From Paramacrobiotus richtersi (lineage: Eukaryota; Tardigrada; Eutardigrada; Parachela; Macrobiotidae), in NCBI GenBank assembly GCA_034698045.1, contig JAQGAU010000004.1, positions 20,714-84,713 of the forward strand: a DNA stretch of 64,000 bases. Direction: 5' to 3'. The notes below the pieces were generated by a model. The model was not told the DNA's origin. It saw only the letters and a program-made list of their open reading frames with translations, and made no database searches. The translations under genes were made by a program, and so were the position numbers. Position 1 is the first letter of the stretch. Every line of letters starts with the position of its first letter. This document shows, in pieces, positions 34,434-45,640 of this stretch.

Positions 34434-36056
34434 GATGTTGTGGCAACCACTGTCCTGTCGACCGAAATGTTTACAAACGCTTTGTTTCGTCTATGTATGT
34501 ACTGTATTCGGCAGCCAAATTGGTCTGTTGTAGAAATATTCCTTTTGTTGCATAGTTTCGCACAATTTGGTAATTTTTGCTTGTTGCTGCTCCATAAAAC
34601 TGTTGCTCCACTTCTCAACCAGTTATAGATACCATTATACAGGTGAATTCACGGATGAGTTCGTTTCAGTTAGACATACAGGTACCTCTACACATTAAAA
34701 CAAACAGAATTCTTGAACTTTCACCACAACCCGATTGCCGCACGTGGCTCGAATCGCCATGATCACACAACCGGAAAGAGTCTTTCTGCCACAGCGGTTT
34801 CGTCAATCTTTTTGCTAGCTTTGGCGTCGATGATGACTGAACCATACAGATCGACGGCTGTTTTTTTGCAACTTGACGGTTTCAGTCCTGTGCAGCGGGA
34901 TTGGGCAGGTGTTGCTCTTCCGGATCGTGTATACTTCGTAGCTGCAGGTTACTTAAATACGCTGTGTTGTATTTGTACTGTATAGGTCTTGTTATTTTGC
35001 GGAACAATATTATACATAAAGTGGTCCAGTACTGTAGAATAATTCACCAGATCCAACAGGGTCGTACAGTGGCACTAGTTACAGGCGCTGCGCCTGGGTT
35101 CACAATTTGCCGATGAAGAGTGATGTACATAATAATAATGGGTATCCGGCGACTTATCCAAATGAAAGATAGTTGGTTGGCTGGTTTCTAGCTTTACTCC
35201 CCGTATACAACGTAATCAATAAAACAGATAGAAACACCAATTTCGCGCATATTGGACCGGCTTATGGTGCGCGCGTATCCTTAACAAACATACAAGCGCG
35301 GGTTGCGCTGGCGCGCAACCCATTTGTGTTTGAAATGGTTGAGGTTTTGGAATCTTTCAAATTTCTGAAACTTCAGAATTTCGAAATTTTGGAAAGTTTC
35401 CGAAATCTGGTATGGTACGTAGTGACTGACATGTTCAACAATACTGTACCAATTTTTACCATGATTCTAATACGCAATAACGTATTACACTCTTACATGC
35501 TTAGAAAGCCGTTCTGGTATATCTGTAGACGCATAATTCGGAAGGCTATCGACTTTATTCGCTGGGTTGATAATTTTCATATTTATCAACTCTACTGGTA
35601 TCAATTAATCCAAATATTTTGTGCCACCCATTAATGCCTGTACTTCCACATTATTTACTGTGCCATGCAAAACCTGCGAATGCCTGCGAATTGTTACGAC
35701 ACGAATAGTTTCATAAAGATAGTACTGAAAAATTAAAAAAATTAAAATGCTAGATGTTTTGCGGAAAATTAATACTGTAAGGCGAGTGGCCTTTAGTTGC
35801 GATATCATTTGCTGGGAATTTCTCATATTGTCGGGATACAGCGCAGATTATTTTCCATAGCTCAGAATATATGAATTAAGCAACTAAACCTGTTGAAATA
35901 TTATCCTTTCACTGTCGCTACTGCACCGCTAAGAATTTTAACGACTATTCCTGTAATAGAAGCCTCCCTCGTTATTAGAACAGCCGTTCAACAGTGCCTT
36001 GCGCATAGTTTCCTGCTAGGCACATGTATGAAAATCTTTGTTGGTTCTGTAACGGT
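34434..36056. other. no supported gene
   Basis: Contains a 153-codon plus-strand frame (35173-35634) that is rich in Phe, Ile and Tyr and includes a repetitive AT-rich part at 35330-35400. It looks like translated low-complexity DNA. The frame 34713-34985 is also unsupported. Confidence 0.4.
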
Positions 36057-36652
36057 TTAACCCTAGTTTTACGGATGGGGTCCCTTTGACCCTATTAATT
36101 CTTTAACAATCTGCAAAAAATAGTGTTTCAACAGTGCAAGATCAAGAATCCCATGTTTGACCATAAGAAATTCCGCTCTTTCTGTTTCATCTAATATGCG
36201 AACTTCCTTGACCACCGGCTTGTGAGTTAGCCGTTTGGGTAAGCCTGACCCCAATTACGAGCAGACTTGGGTTCAATGAGCACAGAGCGGTTACAGAAGC
36301 TTCGATCAAGAAACCCTTAAATCGTTTTGTAGAGCAGGTTTTTATGCACAGAACTGCATTGAAACCGATACGCTGAGTTATCGCGCTGAATTTAGGCAGC
36401 ATTGGAATCATTGGGACAGACATGGGCTGATTTCCCAATGCAACCTGTGAGAAAGCACTGGATACAGTCAACTTTCTCGCAGATTTCCAGTAATGATGAC
36501 GAAAGCGTGTTTTCTAACCCAGTCAGCGCGATCGATTTAGCAGACAAATCTTACTACAAAGCGCTCACATTGCCCGGCTAAACTTTCAGTGGGGTCGACC
36601 AGACCCAGCTCGTATTCCATGTTTCAAAAACGAGCCGTAAAACCAGGGTTAA
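36057..36652. mobile_element. piggyBac-type element with TTAA target sites
   Basis: The left end is TTAA followed by CCCTAGTTTTACGG. The right end is CCGTAAAACCAGGG followed by TTAA. This gives a 14-bp terminal inverted repeat with one mismatch flanked by the TTAA duplication typical of piggyBac transposons, whose ends start CCC. The left subterminal region also has GGGGTCCCTTTGACCC and the right has GTGGGGTCGACCAGACCC, a further inverted similarity. At about 590 bp it is far too short for a transposase. On the minus strand 36471-36187 contains CIKTCSTKRFKGF and VTALCSLNP, with Cys spacing that may be a trace of the cysteine-rich C-terminus of a piggyBac transposase. That last point is weak. 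Confidence 0.75.
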
Positions 36653-38466
36653 CGCTGTAACGGTCTCCCATTAGGGCATTCCATTTCCATGGAAACTGAG
36701 TTTCACTGAAAGTGGAGTTCAACCCATTCGTCCATTACGTTCCACAACTCTTACTGTAATATACACTGTAATACACATACACGCCATCTATGATCACCGT
36801 TGCCAAAAATTTCAAAATTCGATAAAAAGTTTAAAATCACGAATTTTAACACAAACTCTTCGATTGGCAAACCCTGAAAAGAATACCTTTAGACCAGAGC
36901 TGACCAGATTCTGTTATATTGAAAGATAAAAGAGGAGTTCGATTCCGTGGAAACTGAGACGTAGAAATGTATGAATCTAGAGATATCTGTACATACTGAG
37001 TAGTAGTTTCGATAGTAATAGTTTCGATATTGCAGTAATGAAGGTTTTCGATCAGGGTCTGAACATAGATCAACAATGACCTTTACAAAATGCTTTTTGT
37101 GGAACCATCGAGACCAATTTCAAGATTTTTTCACGGTGCAGAACTTTGCCATCCATAAATATTTAAGCCATACTAAACTAGTGCACCTTTTCCGTCGCAG
37201 AATTATAGCTTATCCGGACATTTAAACTAACTAATCTAACAGATGTCATAATACATATTATCTGAGCATATTTTCTTCGTTTCACAGAACATACGATAAA
37301 ATTGTCAAAACGCCTCATAATATCCTTTCTGGACAACTTGAGAATGCGCATGTTCTGGTCGCAGTCATGCCGTCAGCAGTGACTTAAACGTCAGAACAGT
37401 AATGTACACCTTGAAACACTATGAAACTGGTAGATTTTCGCGGGTTGATGCAGAAAATGCCCGTTCTGCATCGTGTCAATATTTTAAATTTAAAAATATA
37501 TCTAGCGCTAGGAATGTTCTTTTTTCTGTGGCACGAATGCTCGTTCGAATTTGCAGAAACTTAGGCCAATTTCCAGCAGATGCCAGTCGATTCCTCTTTT
37601 CCTCGGTATTAGAGTGTGCAGAGTATGATCTGAATAAAAGCTCCACGGAGTTTGTAACATGGTTATAAAACTGCCATGAAAAAAAAGTCAATGGATAAAC
37701 GGATTTATTGACTTGATTCTTCAGTTTCGCTCTTATTCTCATGCAGCCAGAGCATCGAAGTATCATAACCAAAAAGTGCGAATCAAAATTCCTTCATATT
37801 CTGCGTAAAGGCGACCGCGCTGCGGAGGAAGAGGCTGCCTTAACGGACTGCCTCTTCAGCAGTTACAAGTTCCCCAGAAGCCAGCTGCCTTTTGTGCAAA
37901 ATTCGAATGCCCTTTTTTGTGTCTTAACAATATTCAGATTTATTTAAAATTTATCTGTAGTGACTTGGTGATACTTGGTTACTGCTGTTTCGTTGAAGAG
38001 CATGCACGTGTTCCGGTCAGATTTTACACTATGCCTTTCGTGGGGATCTGCCGGGGAATTTATTTGACGATAGCATCCGCCTTATCGCGTAGCCTGCATA
38101 CACATGTCCCTTATGTTGAATCAACCGGCATACTATGCAAACTATCCGTCCATCCGAACGCGACGAAGCGAAAGCTATTTTCAAACGTACTAAAATGTTA
38201 AGATTTATTGGAGAAGATGCACTCAGTTCGCATACTGAAAGTGAAGGAATAACCAGAGATTCTCTAATCCGCCATCTTTCGCAGTCGGGTTGGCGCGTTG
38301 TTGGCTTTCGGTGTGATAGAACATGTATCGGAGCATAATTATACAGCCGATTGTGAAAAGACATAAGTACAGGGCAATCAAATGGTGTCACATCCAGCAT
38401 TATCACAAGTGGACAACTAGAAATGTGCACGATTAACCGACATACATTGTAGATAAATAATGGCTT
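36653..38466. other. no supported gene
   Basis: Frames at 37402-37668 (plus), 37476-37772 (minus) and 38029-38430 (minus) overlap other frames and show no motif. Some of this DNA may be the 3' region of the HACD relic. Confidence 0.4.
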
Positions 38467-39040
38467 TCAGTACTGTAATATGCCCATTGGATACAAAACA
38501 ATCCAGCACCGTAACTGTTTCAGACCATCCGGAACGACGCCATGAATTTGGGCCAGATACATACAACGGATATCGGATCAATTCCACAGCTGACCAAACA
38601 AGAAACAGCCAAAACACGGCCGGCAGTGTTCGGAGGTATGGTTCAAACACGATGACATGCAGCGCTTCCAGCCGACCTGAGTGGAGAACCGAGCGGACTG
38701 GTTCGCAAGACCCAATCCAGCCTGCATCGCTTCCTGGACTGGCACGATTTACATAAAACGAAAATTTAATACCACGGTGTGATAAGTGCGTCCGTAAAAA
38801 TCCGCGTCTTCCACAACATAGTGACGCGGACCAAGGCGACAATCCCGAAAAATCCAAGAAGCATAAATGTATAATATAGCCTATAGGCAGCGAGATACAT
38901 TTTGTCGAAGTCAAGCAGTTCCGGGGATTTGGACGCTTGTCCTTCGTATTCTTTAAACAGCTCATCCACAGTTTTACTCACGTTCGGATTTCTGTCTGGG
39001 TCATGCAGTCTTCTCCTTTTCCTCATCGCTGTCCGCGTCG
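38467..39040 (-). pseudogene. 3-hydroxyacyl-CoA dehydratase (HACD/PTPLA) relic
   Basis: HACD enzymes are multi-pass ER membrane proteins that remove water from 3-hydroxyacyl-CoA in very-long-chain fatty acid elongation. On the minus strand an acceptor (TTCATAACAG) ends at 39041. Then come a DADSDEEKEK stretch in one frame and NPNVSKTVDELFKEYEG plus MYLAAYRLYYTFMLLGFFGI (first membrane segment) in another. After a stop at 38768 the homology resumes with MQAGLGLANQSARFSTQV, then VFWLFLVWSAVELIRYPLYV, the family signature around W-S-x-x-E-x-x-RY, and finally RCWIVLYPMGI, the L-Y-P-x-G motif. At least three frame changes are needed. The acidic DSDEE stretch before the membrane part is reminiscent of HACD3, which has a p23-like N-terminal domain; that domain is not seen here. 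Confidence 0.65.
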
Positions 39041-39758
39041 CTGTTATGAAAGCGGCCAAGATCAGTAAAAACAGAAAACTTAATCACAGTCTGAATGCAT
39101 ATGCATGTCCGAAAAGCAAGCCCGGAAACAGCATTTTACCATGCAGGTTTCGACTCCCATGTAGCTTCGGCCAAAAGCACACATCCGGTGCTTTTTTTAT
39201 ATGGAACATTGGATTCCACTTCCCAGAACATGCACCTTGCAGCCTCCGGTGCCCGGAACGATACCGTCATGGAAATCGATGGCGAAAGCATACACTCGGC
39301 GTCCCGCTGTTAGAGCAGTTCCGTCGCAGAATTGCATGCGATTCTTGGCAGTTCTCACATCAGGCTCGCCATGGGCTGACGAGCAGACAGATCTGATCGG
39401 CTTTCGGCACCAGTATACCCGCGGAACACCAGGTTTGACCTCCATAATAACACCGGTGACCGATACATTCACCTGCTATTTCTGGCATTTTCCGCCAATC
39501 ATTACTCGCATTAACTCGACCACACTTGTGACTCATGCAACGATTTTCAAAACAGTTACGATAACAAAGATGATAACATGTTAAGGTACAAGAATTTAAA
39601 ATAATGCATCGATGATGACGATGCTACAGAAAACCACCACGAAGTCGAAAAAATGAAGTGAGTAAATACGTGTCACAGTAGCTACCTTCGCTTAGAGACG
39701 GCTACCTGTGACGTATAATCGTATTCGCTCTGCCACTGTATATTTTCATAACTGTTTA
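39041..39758. other. no supported gene
   Basis: Overlapping frames on both strands at 39095-39584. None has a recognisable motif. The interval may be upstream sequence or intron of the HACD relic. Confidence 0.35.
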
Positions 39759-40377
39759 GATGGGTTTAGATTTTTTCGATTTTCGAAACTTTTATCGTAG
39801 TCTCTCGTGTCAGCACGTCACAATGGAGTTCTGTAACGTTTCGAAGATGGATCCCTATTATGATATCAACGACACTTTCGGTTTTAGGAGTCTGGATCCT
39901 GAAATGTCCTTGACTCCTTGCTAGTTCCTGCGAGGAGTTTGTAATCCCAGGAAGACCATGCAGGTTCAAGCAGCAGATCAACGAGTGAGTTTATGTGGAA
40001 TGCAAATCATTATGCGATAACATACGCGCATCCCGAAGATTCCACGAATTTCACCGAAGAAATCTGCATCAGAATGCGAAATCGGATTTCTGCAGGCACA
40101 TTCTTGCAGCAGCCTGCTTCGAGATCGGCCATGGGACGACATCGTAGAAGATCGTCGTTCTCCCACAGCAGCCCAGCTGTTCGTATATCGCCAACTTTCC
40201 GATGAGTTCCATACTCCTCTCGCAGGAACGTATGGACAGAAGCGAACTGTGTTTGGAGTAATAAAAAAAAGCCAGACTTTGGGATATCTTGAAAGATCCG
40301 CGCTCGGCTAGAAATAGGTGTTTCTCGGATTTACGCGGATTCTCGGTTTCTCTCGTCGAGTTGTCGTATTCCCGCAA
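39759..40377. other. ambiguous gene-like stretch
   Basis: Both strands are open and protein-like. The plus strand at 39759-39923 starts at ATG and reads SKMDPYYDINDTFGFRSLDP. The minus strand at 39981-39766 reads KTESVVDIIIGIHLRNVTEL, and 40377-40069 reads LIGKLAIYEQLGCCGRTTIF. I cannot tell which strand is coding. Confidence 0.25.
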
Positions 40378-40697
40378 ATACTGCGCCGACCTGGGTTTAC
40401 CTGGTGAGTGTCTGGAAAGATTGTATTCTTAAGTTCGTACGCAGTGCATCAGTAAGAAATAGTTATTCACTTATCACTTATCACTTATCAGTTATTCACT
40501 GAACGGAACATGATAGCGTCAATACACAGTTCCCTTTTGCTCGAAGTTGTGGATTTGGTTACATTCTGTAGTTGAAAAATCGGGTTTTCTATGCCATTTT
40601 ATTCGCGTAACATTGTAGGCAGTACCGTATTGCCGCGCGATTTGATATTTTAATGGCGTTCACAAGTTTCCGTTCACCATTTTAATTCTTTTTGCAG
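40378..40697. other. no gene visible; short CACTTAT repeat
   Basis: Three tandem TCACTTA units lie near 40465-40490. The rest is AT-rich and ends at the acceptor of the next exon. Confidence 0.5.
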
Positions 40698-40945
40698 ATT
40701 GTAAATTTTTGTTCGGAATGTACATGCTTCCTGACCAGGATGACGGGATTATACTCCATTCCTGGCAGTTCCGTCCTTTCCCGAATAAACCGGAAATTGT
40801 CTACAGCGTTATGTTGTTTCGGGACTGGAGACCAGCAGGATGCACATATGGATGTCCTTTTTTCAGTACGACTTTGCATAACACAGCACAGTGGCCGGAG
40901 GATAATTCCAAACTTTTTGTACTGGCCTTCTGGGACACCAAGTGA
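40698..40945 (+). CDS. exon of an unrecognised gene
   Basis: A strong acceptor (TTAATTCTTTTTGCAG, ending 40697) is followed by two bases and then 82 clean codons to TGA. The peptide is rich in aromatic residues and Cys (GMYMLPDQDDGIILHSWQF, FRDWRPAGCTYGCPFFST, WPEDNSKLFVLAFWDTK), like an extracellular beta-rich domain. I do not recognise the family. It is followed on the same strand by two further gene-like stretches and may begin the same gene. Confidence 0.4.
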
Positions 40946-41047
40946 GATTGCTGGACACGAAAGCCAGCGTATTTCTCCCTGCATTTTCATACGTCTTCTG
41001 CTTTTCCGGCCCGTTTTGCTAGCAGCTGCTGATTACGTTGTTACTGT

Positions 41048-41227
41048 GGATTGACGGATTCGTTTTTCCGTAATTCCCATACCTATGAATTCTCCTTCAT
41101 TGTCAGCATGTACAATTCGCAAAATACACCGCAAAGATTGGTTTACGGAGACGCCACACCCAGTACTAAACCTGAATACGGTATGGCCTTGCCAAATGGA
41201 CTGATCTCCATGGCAGTGGAATGTTGA
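41048..41227 (+). CDS. gene-like fragment, unknown
   Basis: An open frame of about 60 codons ending in TGA, reading HTYEFSFIVSMYNSQNTPQR and STKPEYGMALPNGLISMAV. It is well composed and lies between two other plus-strand coding-like stretches in a different frame, so it may be a middle part of the same broken gene. The antisense frame 41033-41254 is probably a shadow. Confidence 0.3.
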   Translation, partial: GLTDSFFRNSHTYEFSFIVSMYNSQNTPQRLVYGDATPSTKPEYGMALPNGLISMAVEC

Positions 41228-41271
41228 AGTCTTAACATTCTTCCAATAATGCATGCTGATGCCCTGGTGGA

Positions 41272-41969
41272 GTGGGTGATGAGGCTAATACTGATCTGGA
41301 CTGTCCAGCATTGGCAACGCAGCTTCGTGACAGAAATTCAGAAGCTCATCGATTTAATGTATCTGGTCAGCCGGTCTACTCACATCCACCAGACGAAGCT
41401 TCTGCCCATTATGGACCCCCATTAACACCCGTATTTTTGTCGAAATCGAGCAACTCAGATCAGCAGAGCGGTGTGGAAGTAATATATTACACTCCTTCCA
41501 CTTCGACGTTATGGAAGCATGGAATATAATCTCGGTCACTGTGTTTCGGAAGATGTCCTGAGCTGGAAATCGTTTGCTTGCGCCATACAATCGCTGCTGA
41601 CTGTGAAGAATGCCTTTATTCTCAAAGCATGTTACTTTCTGACGCAGATCTTGACCAAACCCGCCAAGAACAAGAGCAATATATCCGCAACACGGCGTAT
41701 TCTTTTTTCGGGTTCGTCAGTTATGAAATGCCACAGACACCATGGAGTACGACGGAAATCGAAGTGATGAGTACGATATATCTGGTATCCTGGCTGAAAT
41801 GCAGCAGTTGCTAGTTATGAACAGGTTAACCACACAAGTGGAACCCCGACTGCCCAGACAGACGTATAATAAAGAAGTCCATACTTTTAATACTTATTCC
41901 GTTGTAGAATCGGGTGGCTCTTTGACCTCGATGTTGTCTCGCGATGTGTGTATAAAACTCTCTCTCTGA
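41272..41969 (+). pseudogene. broken plus-strand gene fragment, unknown
   Basis: One frame runs from 41272 to 41814 with a single TAA at 41527-41529. It reads NVSGQPVYSHPPDEASAHYG and GVEVIYYTPSTSTLW before the stop, and RQEQEQYIRNTAYSFFGFVS after it. Near 41750 the protein-like reading shifts to another frame (41742-41969: EYDISGILAEMQQLLVMN, then KEVHTFNTYSVVESGGS) and ends at TGA. The composition suggests a polar, Tyr- and Gln-rich tail. I do not recognise it. One nonsense change plus one indel would explain the structure. Confidence 0.4.
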
Positions 41970-43274
41970 AATCAGTGTACCTCGAGGTAACCGTTACTAT
42001 GTGACAGTTACTGTACTGTGTAACTCGTCTTTCAGTATTTCTTTTTTTTCTAGTTTGATGTTGAGTTGTTTCGTAGGATCTTTGTAGATGTTGGAACTCT
42101 TTTCCTTTAAGTTGTGATCGAGTTTGCAGCGTGTATGATATAATGAAACTGAGCACCTGCTGATAGATCTGTGAACCGGATAATATTACATTCATATGTT
42201 CCGAACCAGAAGCACTGCTAATGGTAACTGCGCAGTTTCCAAATCCTATGTTAAAACCCGAATGTTCTAAAAATCCCCCGCAACAATATTTCACAAATTG
42301 TACATCTAGGCGTGAGCCTGTGCTAGCACCGTGAATGTTACCGAAGTAACCGAGCCTACCGTAGGTAGCTATGCTAGTAAGTAACCAAGAACAAAAACTA
42401 TAATAGTGATTATATGAAAATATTAATGCGCCGTGATTGAAGGGACACAGTGTTTCGTACAGGTAACAGAAACTGCATCGGCATTCGTGCTGCTAAATAC
42501 AAAGTTGGTGTAGTTGCGGGCGGTGTTGATTGACGTCTCGGGTTCAAAATTGTTGCAAGTTGTGTTCAAACTCATGCATTATCTTGTTCGGTAAATCTGG
42601 AGCTATGAGTTAATTCTCATTAATTCTTCTTCTGGAGCTATCGAATTTTTCAATGTATATCCGTACACAGTTCGTTTACCCGCTACATTTTTTCCACTTC
42701 AAATTTGTATACTTCTGCAAGAACACGTGTATAAAGGTTATTTTCTTTTGCGGTTCCGCCGATGATTACAGTAGAATAATCCTTTTTTGCAATGAAAATA
42801 GCTGCCGGCTGCAAATTTACTAACTGAGCTATATAATTAAAATATGGCAGTTTGCCGTAACAGTCACTGTTGAATCCATATGCATACCTGAATTACCGCT
42901 GCTTACGCATATCATCACATATACAGTATGCTACTACAAGTTGCTAAAGGGAAACGCGTATTCCAACTGCAATTTAGTAAATTAATTAGAACTTATAGTT
43001 CAAGGATCAATTACTCCGATATTTTTAAATTTGTTTTAATGGTAATATTTAATAGTAATAGTAATCGTAATATTTCCAGTAATACAGCCATGATGACTAA
43101 TTCTCGGTTATCTCTGCAGATAAGTGCATGTGAGTCCAAACGCACAATTTTTGCAGACTAACAATTGATAATGTTTTCTAACGTGCGACCTGTTGATTTT
43201 CACTATTTCGTTTGTATTTAATGTCTTAAGGATACCGCCGTCGTGTAAATATCAAATTAACGATTTCGCACCAA
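41970..43274. other. no supported gene
   Basis: A 135-codon minus-strand frame (42294-41887) has a polar, Gln/Thr/Arg-rich peptide and partly overlaps the preceding gene fragment. It is unsupported by splice sites or motifs. The remainder is AT-rich. Confidence 0.35.
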
Positions 43275-43421
43275 ATGAATCGCTTTATCGAGGAAAATGG
43301 GGATACGTTAGTGCACCTCAAGCAAAACACTGGCATGTCTGTTAACCGGGGCAGCATGTCGAGGGATGCTAGTCCAAGCGTAAAGCGGCAACGCGTTACC
43401 GCAAGAATTCCCCATGCATAA
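43275..43421 (+). CDS. short ATG-started frame, unknown
   Basis: 49 codons from ATG to TAA: FIEENGDTLVHLKQNTGMS then SMSRDASPSVKRQRVTARI. It is polar, with a basic C-terminus, and looks more protein-like than its surroundings. There is no known family and no duplicate in LCR-1, which begins just downstream. Confidence 0.25.
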   Translation: MNRFIEENGDTLVHLKQNTGMSVNRGSMSRDASPSVKRQRVTARIPHA

Positions 43422-43539
43422 GAGTGTAGGAATTATTTCAGCCGCCATCGATTACGAACGTTTTAGCCGCTTGAATCGCTACCGCGAGGGCAGCAAATAG
43501 GTGATTTCACCATTTTTTCTTCGCTAACTCGCGAAATTC

Positions 43540-45311
43540 TGTCGCAACTGAAATTTTAATAGGGTTGGATTCAGCAGCAGTCGCAAACAGAACACACTTG
43601 TAAAGCACGAAATCCCGGTCAGGTTTCAGTCACGTTTCGCAGACAGAACAAGACGGTTCTAAAAACTGTTAAGGGCTAGACATGTATTAAAATGAAAGAA
43701 AAAGCGTCTTTAATCTGGCCGCAGTACAGTGACCTTTCGACTGGAAAGCAGTTTCTGAATATCAATAGATCCATCGACCGTCGCTGCAGCATACCTTTTT
43801 CTTCTGAGAATCTCAGAAAATAAAGCTTCGCAGTTAATAATTTAAAGAACAAATAATATGATCCAATAAACAAATAAACTTCGTCATCAAGTCCATTGGC
43901 ATTCTTTAACCCGAACGCAAATCCAAAAACAACTATAAAAAGTAATAGACCGCACCCTTGAAATCACTAAGTGCCGTCAAAATGAAAAGTCTGTGCAAGT
44001 TTGCGGCTAAAAACCTGCGTTGTATTTATAGTTGTAACCAGTTCATTCAGACTGGGATTCGTAAACAAAGCAAAAACTTGTAAGCAAACATCTGGGTACA
44101 GAGTGCCGGGATTTGCAAGCGCGACAATGTGCCAGAAGCAACAAAGTGCGTTTTAGCTTACATCGTCTCCAGTTTATCTGTAACCTGATTTTACAGAAGA
44201 ACGAACTTTGAAAATAAGAGTTCCTATGTATAATACGACAGCATTGCTGTACGTATACTATGGTCTTTTCATATGTTTCTCTTCTTGCCTGGCACTAAAC
44301 CACATGACTGAAAAATTTCTTAAAGATATTCACGTTATCCTAGCTAATTCCTTGGAGCTGTAAACAGTTGTGAGCAGCTGATATTGATACTTCCTGAATC
44401 CAGTTTAGGATGTCTGTTAGCACTGCGGTAACGTGGGCATTGCACGGTGCTTGTTTTAGAGGTATGGAATCCACCCTCTTCTGCTGTGCACATTTCTGTA
44501 GGTTGGTTACACAGGACACTTTCTGCCAGACACCCACATCAACCAAGCATAAGGTAAGTTCCCGGGACTGATCGACGGATCGTCAACCGTAGCCCGTAAT
44601 TACACAGAACGGACGGCTCAGCGGGACCCTCGAAATCATGACATGATATCGATGATAACATTGTTGCAGGTTGGAAAGTAGAAAAACGTCCGTGATTTCC
44701 CGTGCAACCTCCAACAGGCTAACAACGTTATAATACAATGTAGACGTTAAATCAACGGAAGATACATTATTTCTATGAATATATGAGAGTCGTTTCTAGA
44801 GCACGAATAGAGCTTGTGCAACCAGTACGCGCAAGTGTGGGTAAATAAAAAGATATTTGTGTGTTGTCATCGTTTGGATGAACCATGACATAATTCTGAT
44901 CAACTCCAGTTATTTGTTTTTCATAAAAAAGTTAATAGCCAGGCCATAGGTTCTCCAAGGAAAAGAAGTCAGACGCCTTATACATGTAATGTAATTATTA
45001 ATAATGCAAAGAACGTGTAGCCTAAAACATCGGTTTTTCTAAACGAATACGGTACAGTACTCTCTTTTTACTGCAACATACAGTATGACGTTACATTTCT
45101 AAACTGTAATAAGCAGTTACAGAATGATGCGATATGTTCACGTAGACGTACGGCAGTTTAATGACTGATTAGTTATTGTAACTGATTTCACATAACAATC
45201 ATCTTGTGTGCTGAACATGCCACTTGATTTACGATCAAATCCTACGCGCACACGCAATTTAAATGCAAAAAAGGTAAACGTAATTATTGAGCAAACGATC
45301 GCACGACATGA
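43540..45311 (+). repeat. low-copy duplicated segment LCR-1, copy C
   Basis: Uninterrupted copy of the segment found split at 12035-13017 and 15171-16210. Order and orientation are preserved across the full 1.75 kb. The best conserved stretch is 44310-44640 (TTATCCTAGCTAATTCC, GTGGGCATTGCAC, GGAATCCACCCTCTTC, GTAAGTTCCCGGGACTGAT, GCCCGTAATTAC). It ends at GAAATA, where CAAGAAACACCTTCGGCTGT begins. Confidence 0.65.
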
Positions 45312-45338
45312 AATACAAGAAACACCTTCGGCTGTCGC
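45312..45338. repeat. shared insertion-edge sequence
   Basis: CAAGAAACACCTTCGGCTGT plus CGCCTCA is identical to 13018-13044. Both copies sit exactly at the edge where LCR-1 homology stops, which suggests the terminus of a mobile element. Confidence 0.6.
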
Positions 45339-45481
45339 CTCAAAGTTTCTTGTGATCCATGCTCAGAATCCAGTCGATAATACCACTTTCCAGATGTACA
45401 GTATGCTATGGTAGGTCTGTTCTGTATTTGGAGGGGAATTCTGGGAAAACATGTGAGAAATTTCTCTTGTCAGTTGGATGA

Positions 45482-45640
45482 CCTTTCTCAGTTGTGAATT
45501 GCTCGGCTCTGCGTGAATTAACGGCCCGACAAATGGCTCTACCCGGTGCATATGTTTGTCAAAAACTGATACCAGCGAATGATATTATCTATGATGAGAC
45601 TGGAAATGTCCCGGCAAAACCGCCTTTCGAAGTGCCGTAA
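45482..45640 (+). CDS. gene-like fragment, unknown
   Basis: An open frame of 52 codons ending in TAA, reading NCSALRELTARQMALPGAYV and IPANDIIYDETGNVPAKPPF. It is strongly protein-like and on the same strand as the stretch at 45979-46437. The family is not recognised. Confidence 0.35.
   Translation, partial: PFSVVNCSALRELTARQMALPGAYVCQKLIPANDIIYDETGNVPAKPPFEVP

Noticed and set aside
35173-35634. 153-codon plus-strand frame
   Set aside because: Skewed to Phe/Ile/Tyr with an AT-rich repetitive part; no motif or splice support.
36187-36471. Possible Reeler domain (KRFKGFLIEAS)
   Set aside because: The stretch lies inside a well-bounded piggyBac-type element, so a transposase-derived origin is more likely than a host Reeler gene.
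38460-38756. 98-codon plus-strand frame, Ser/Thr/Arg-rich
   Set aside because: It is antisense to the HACD motifs on the minus strand and has no independent support.
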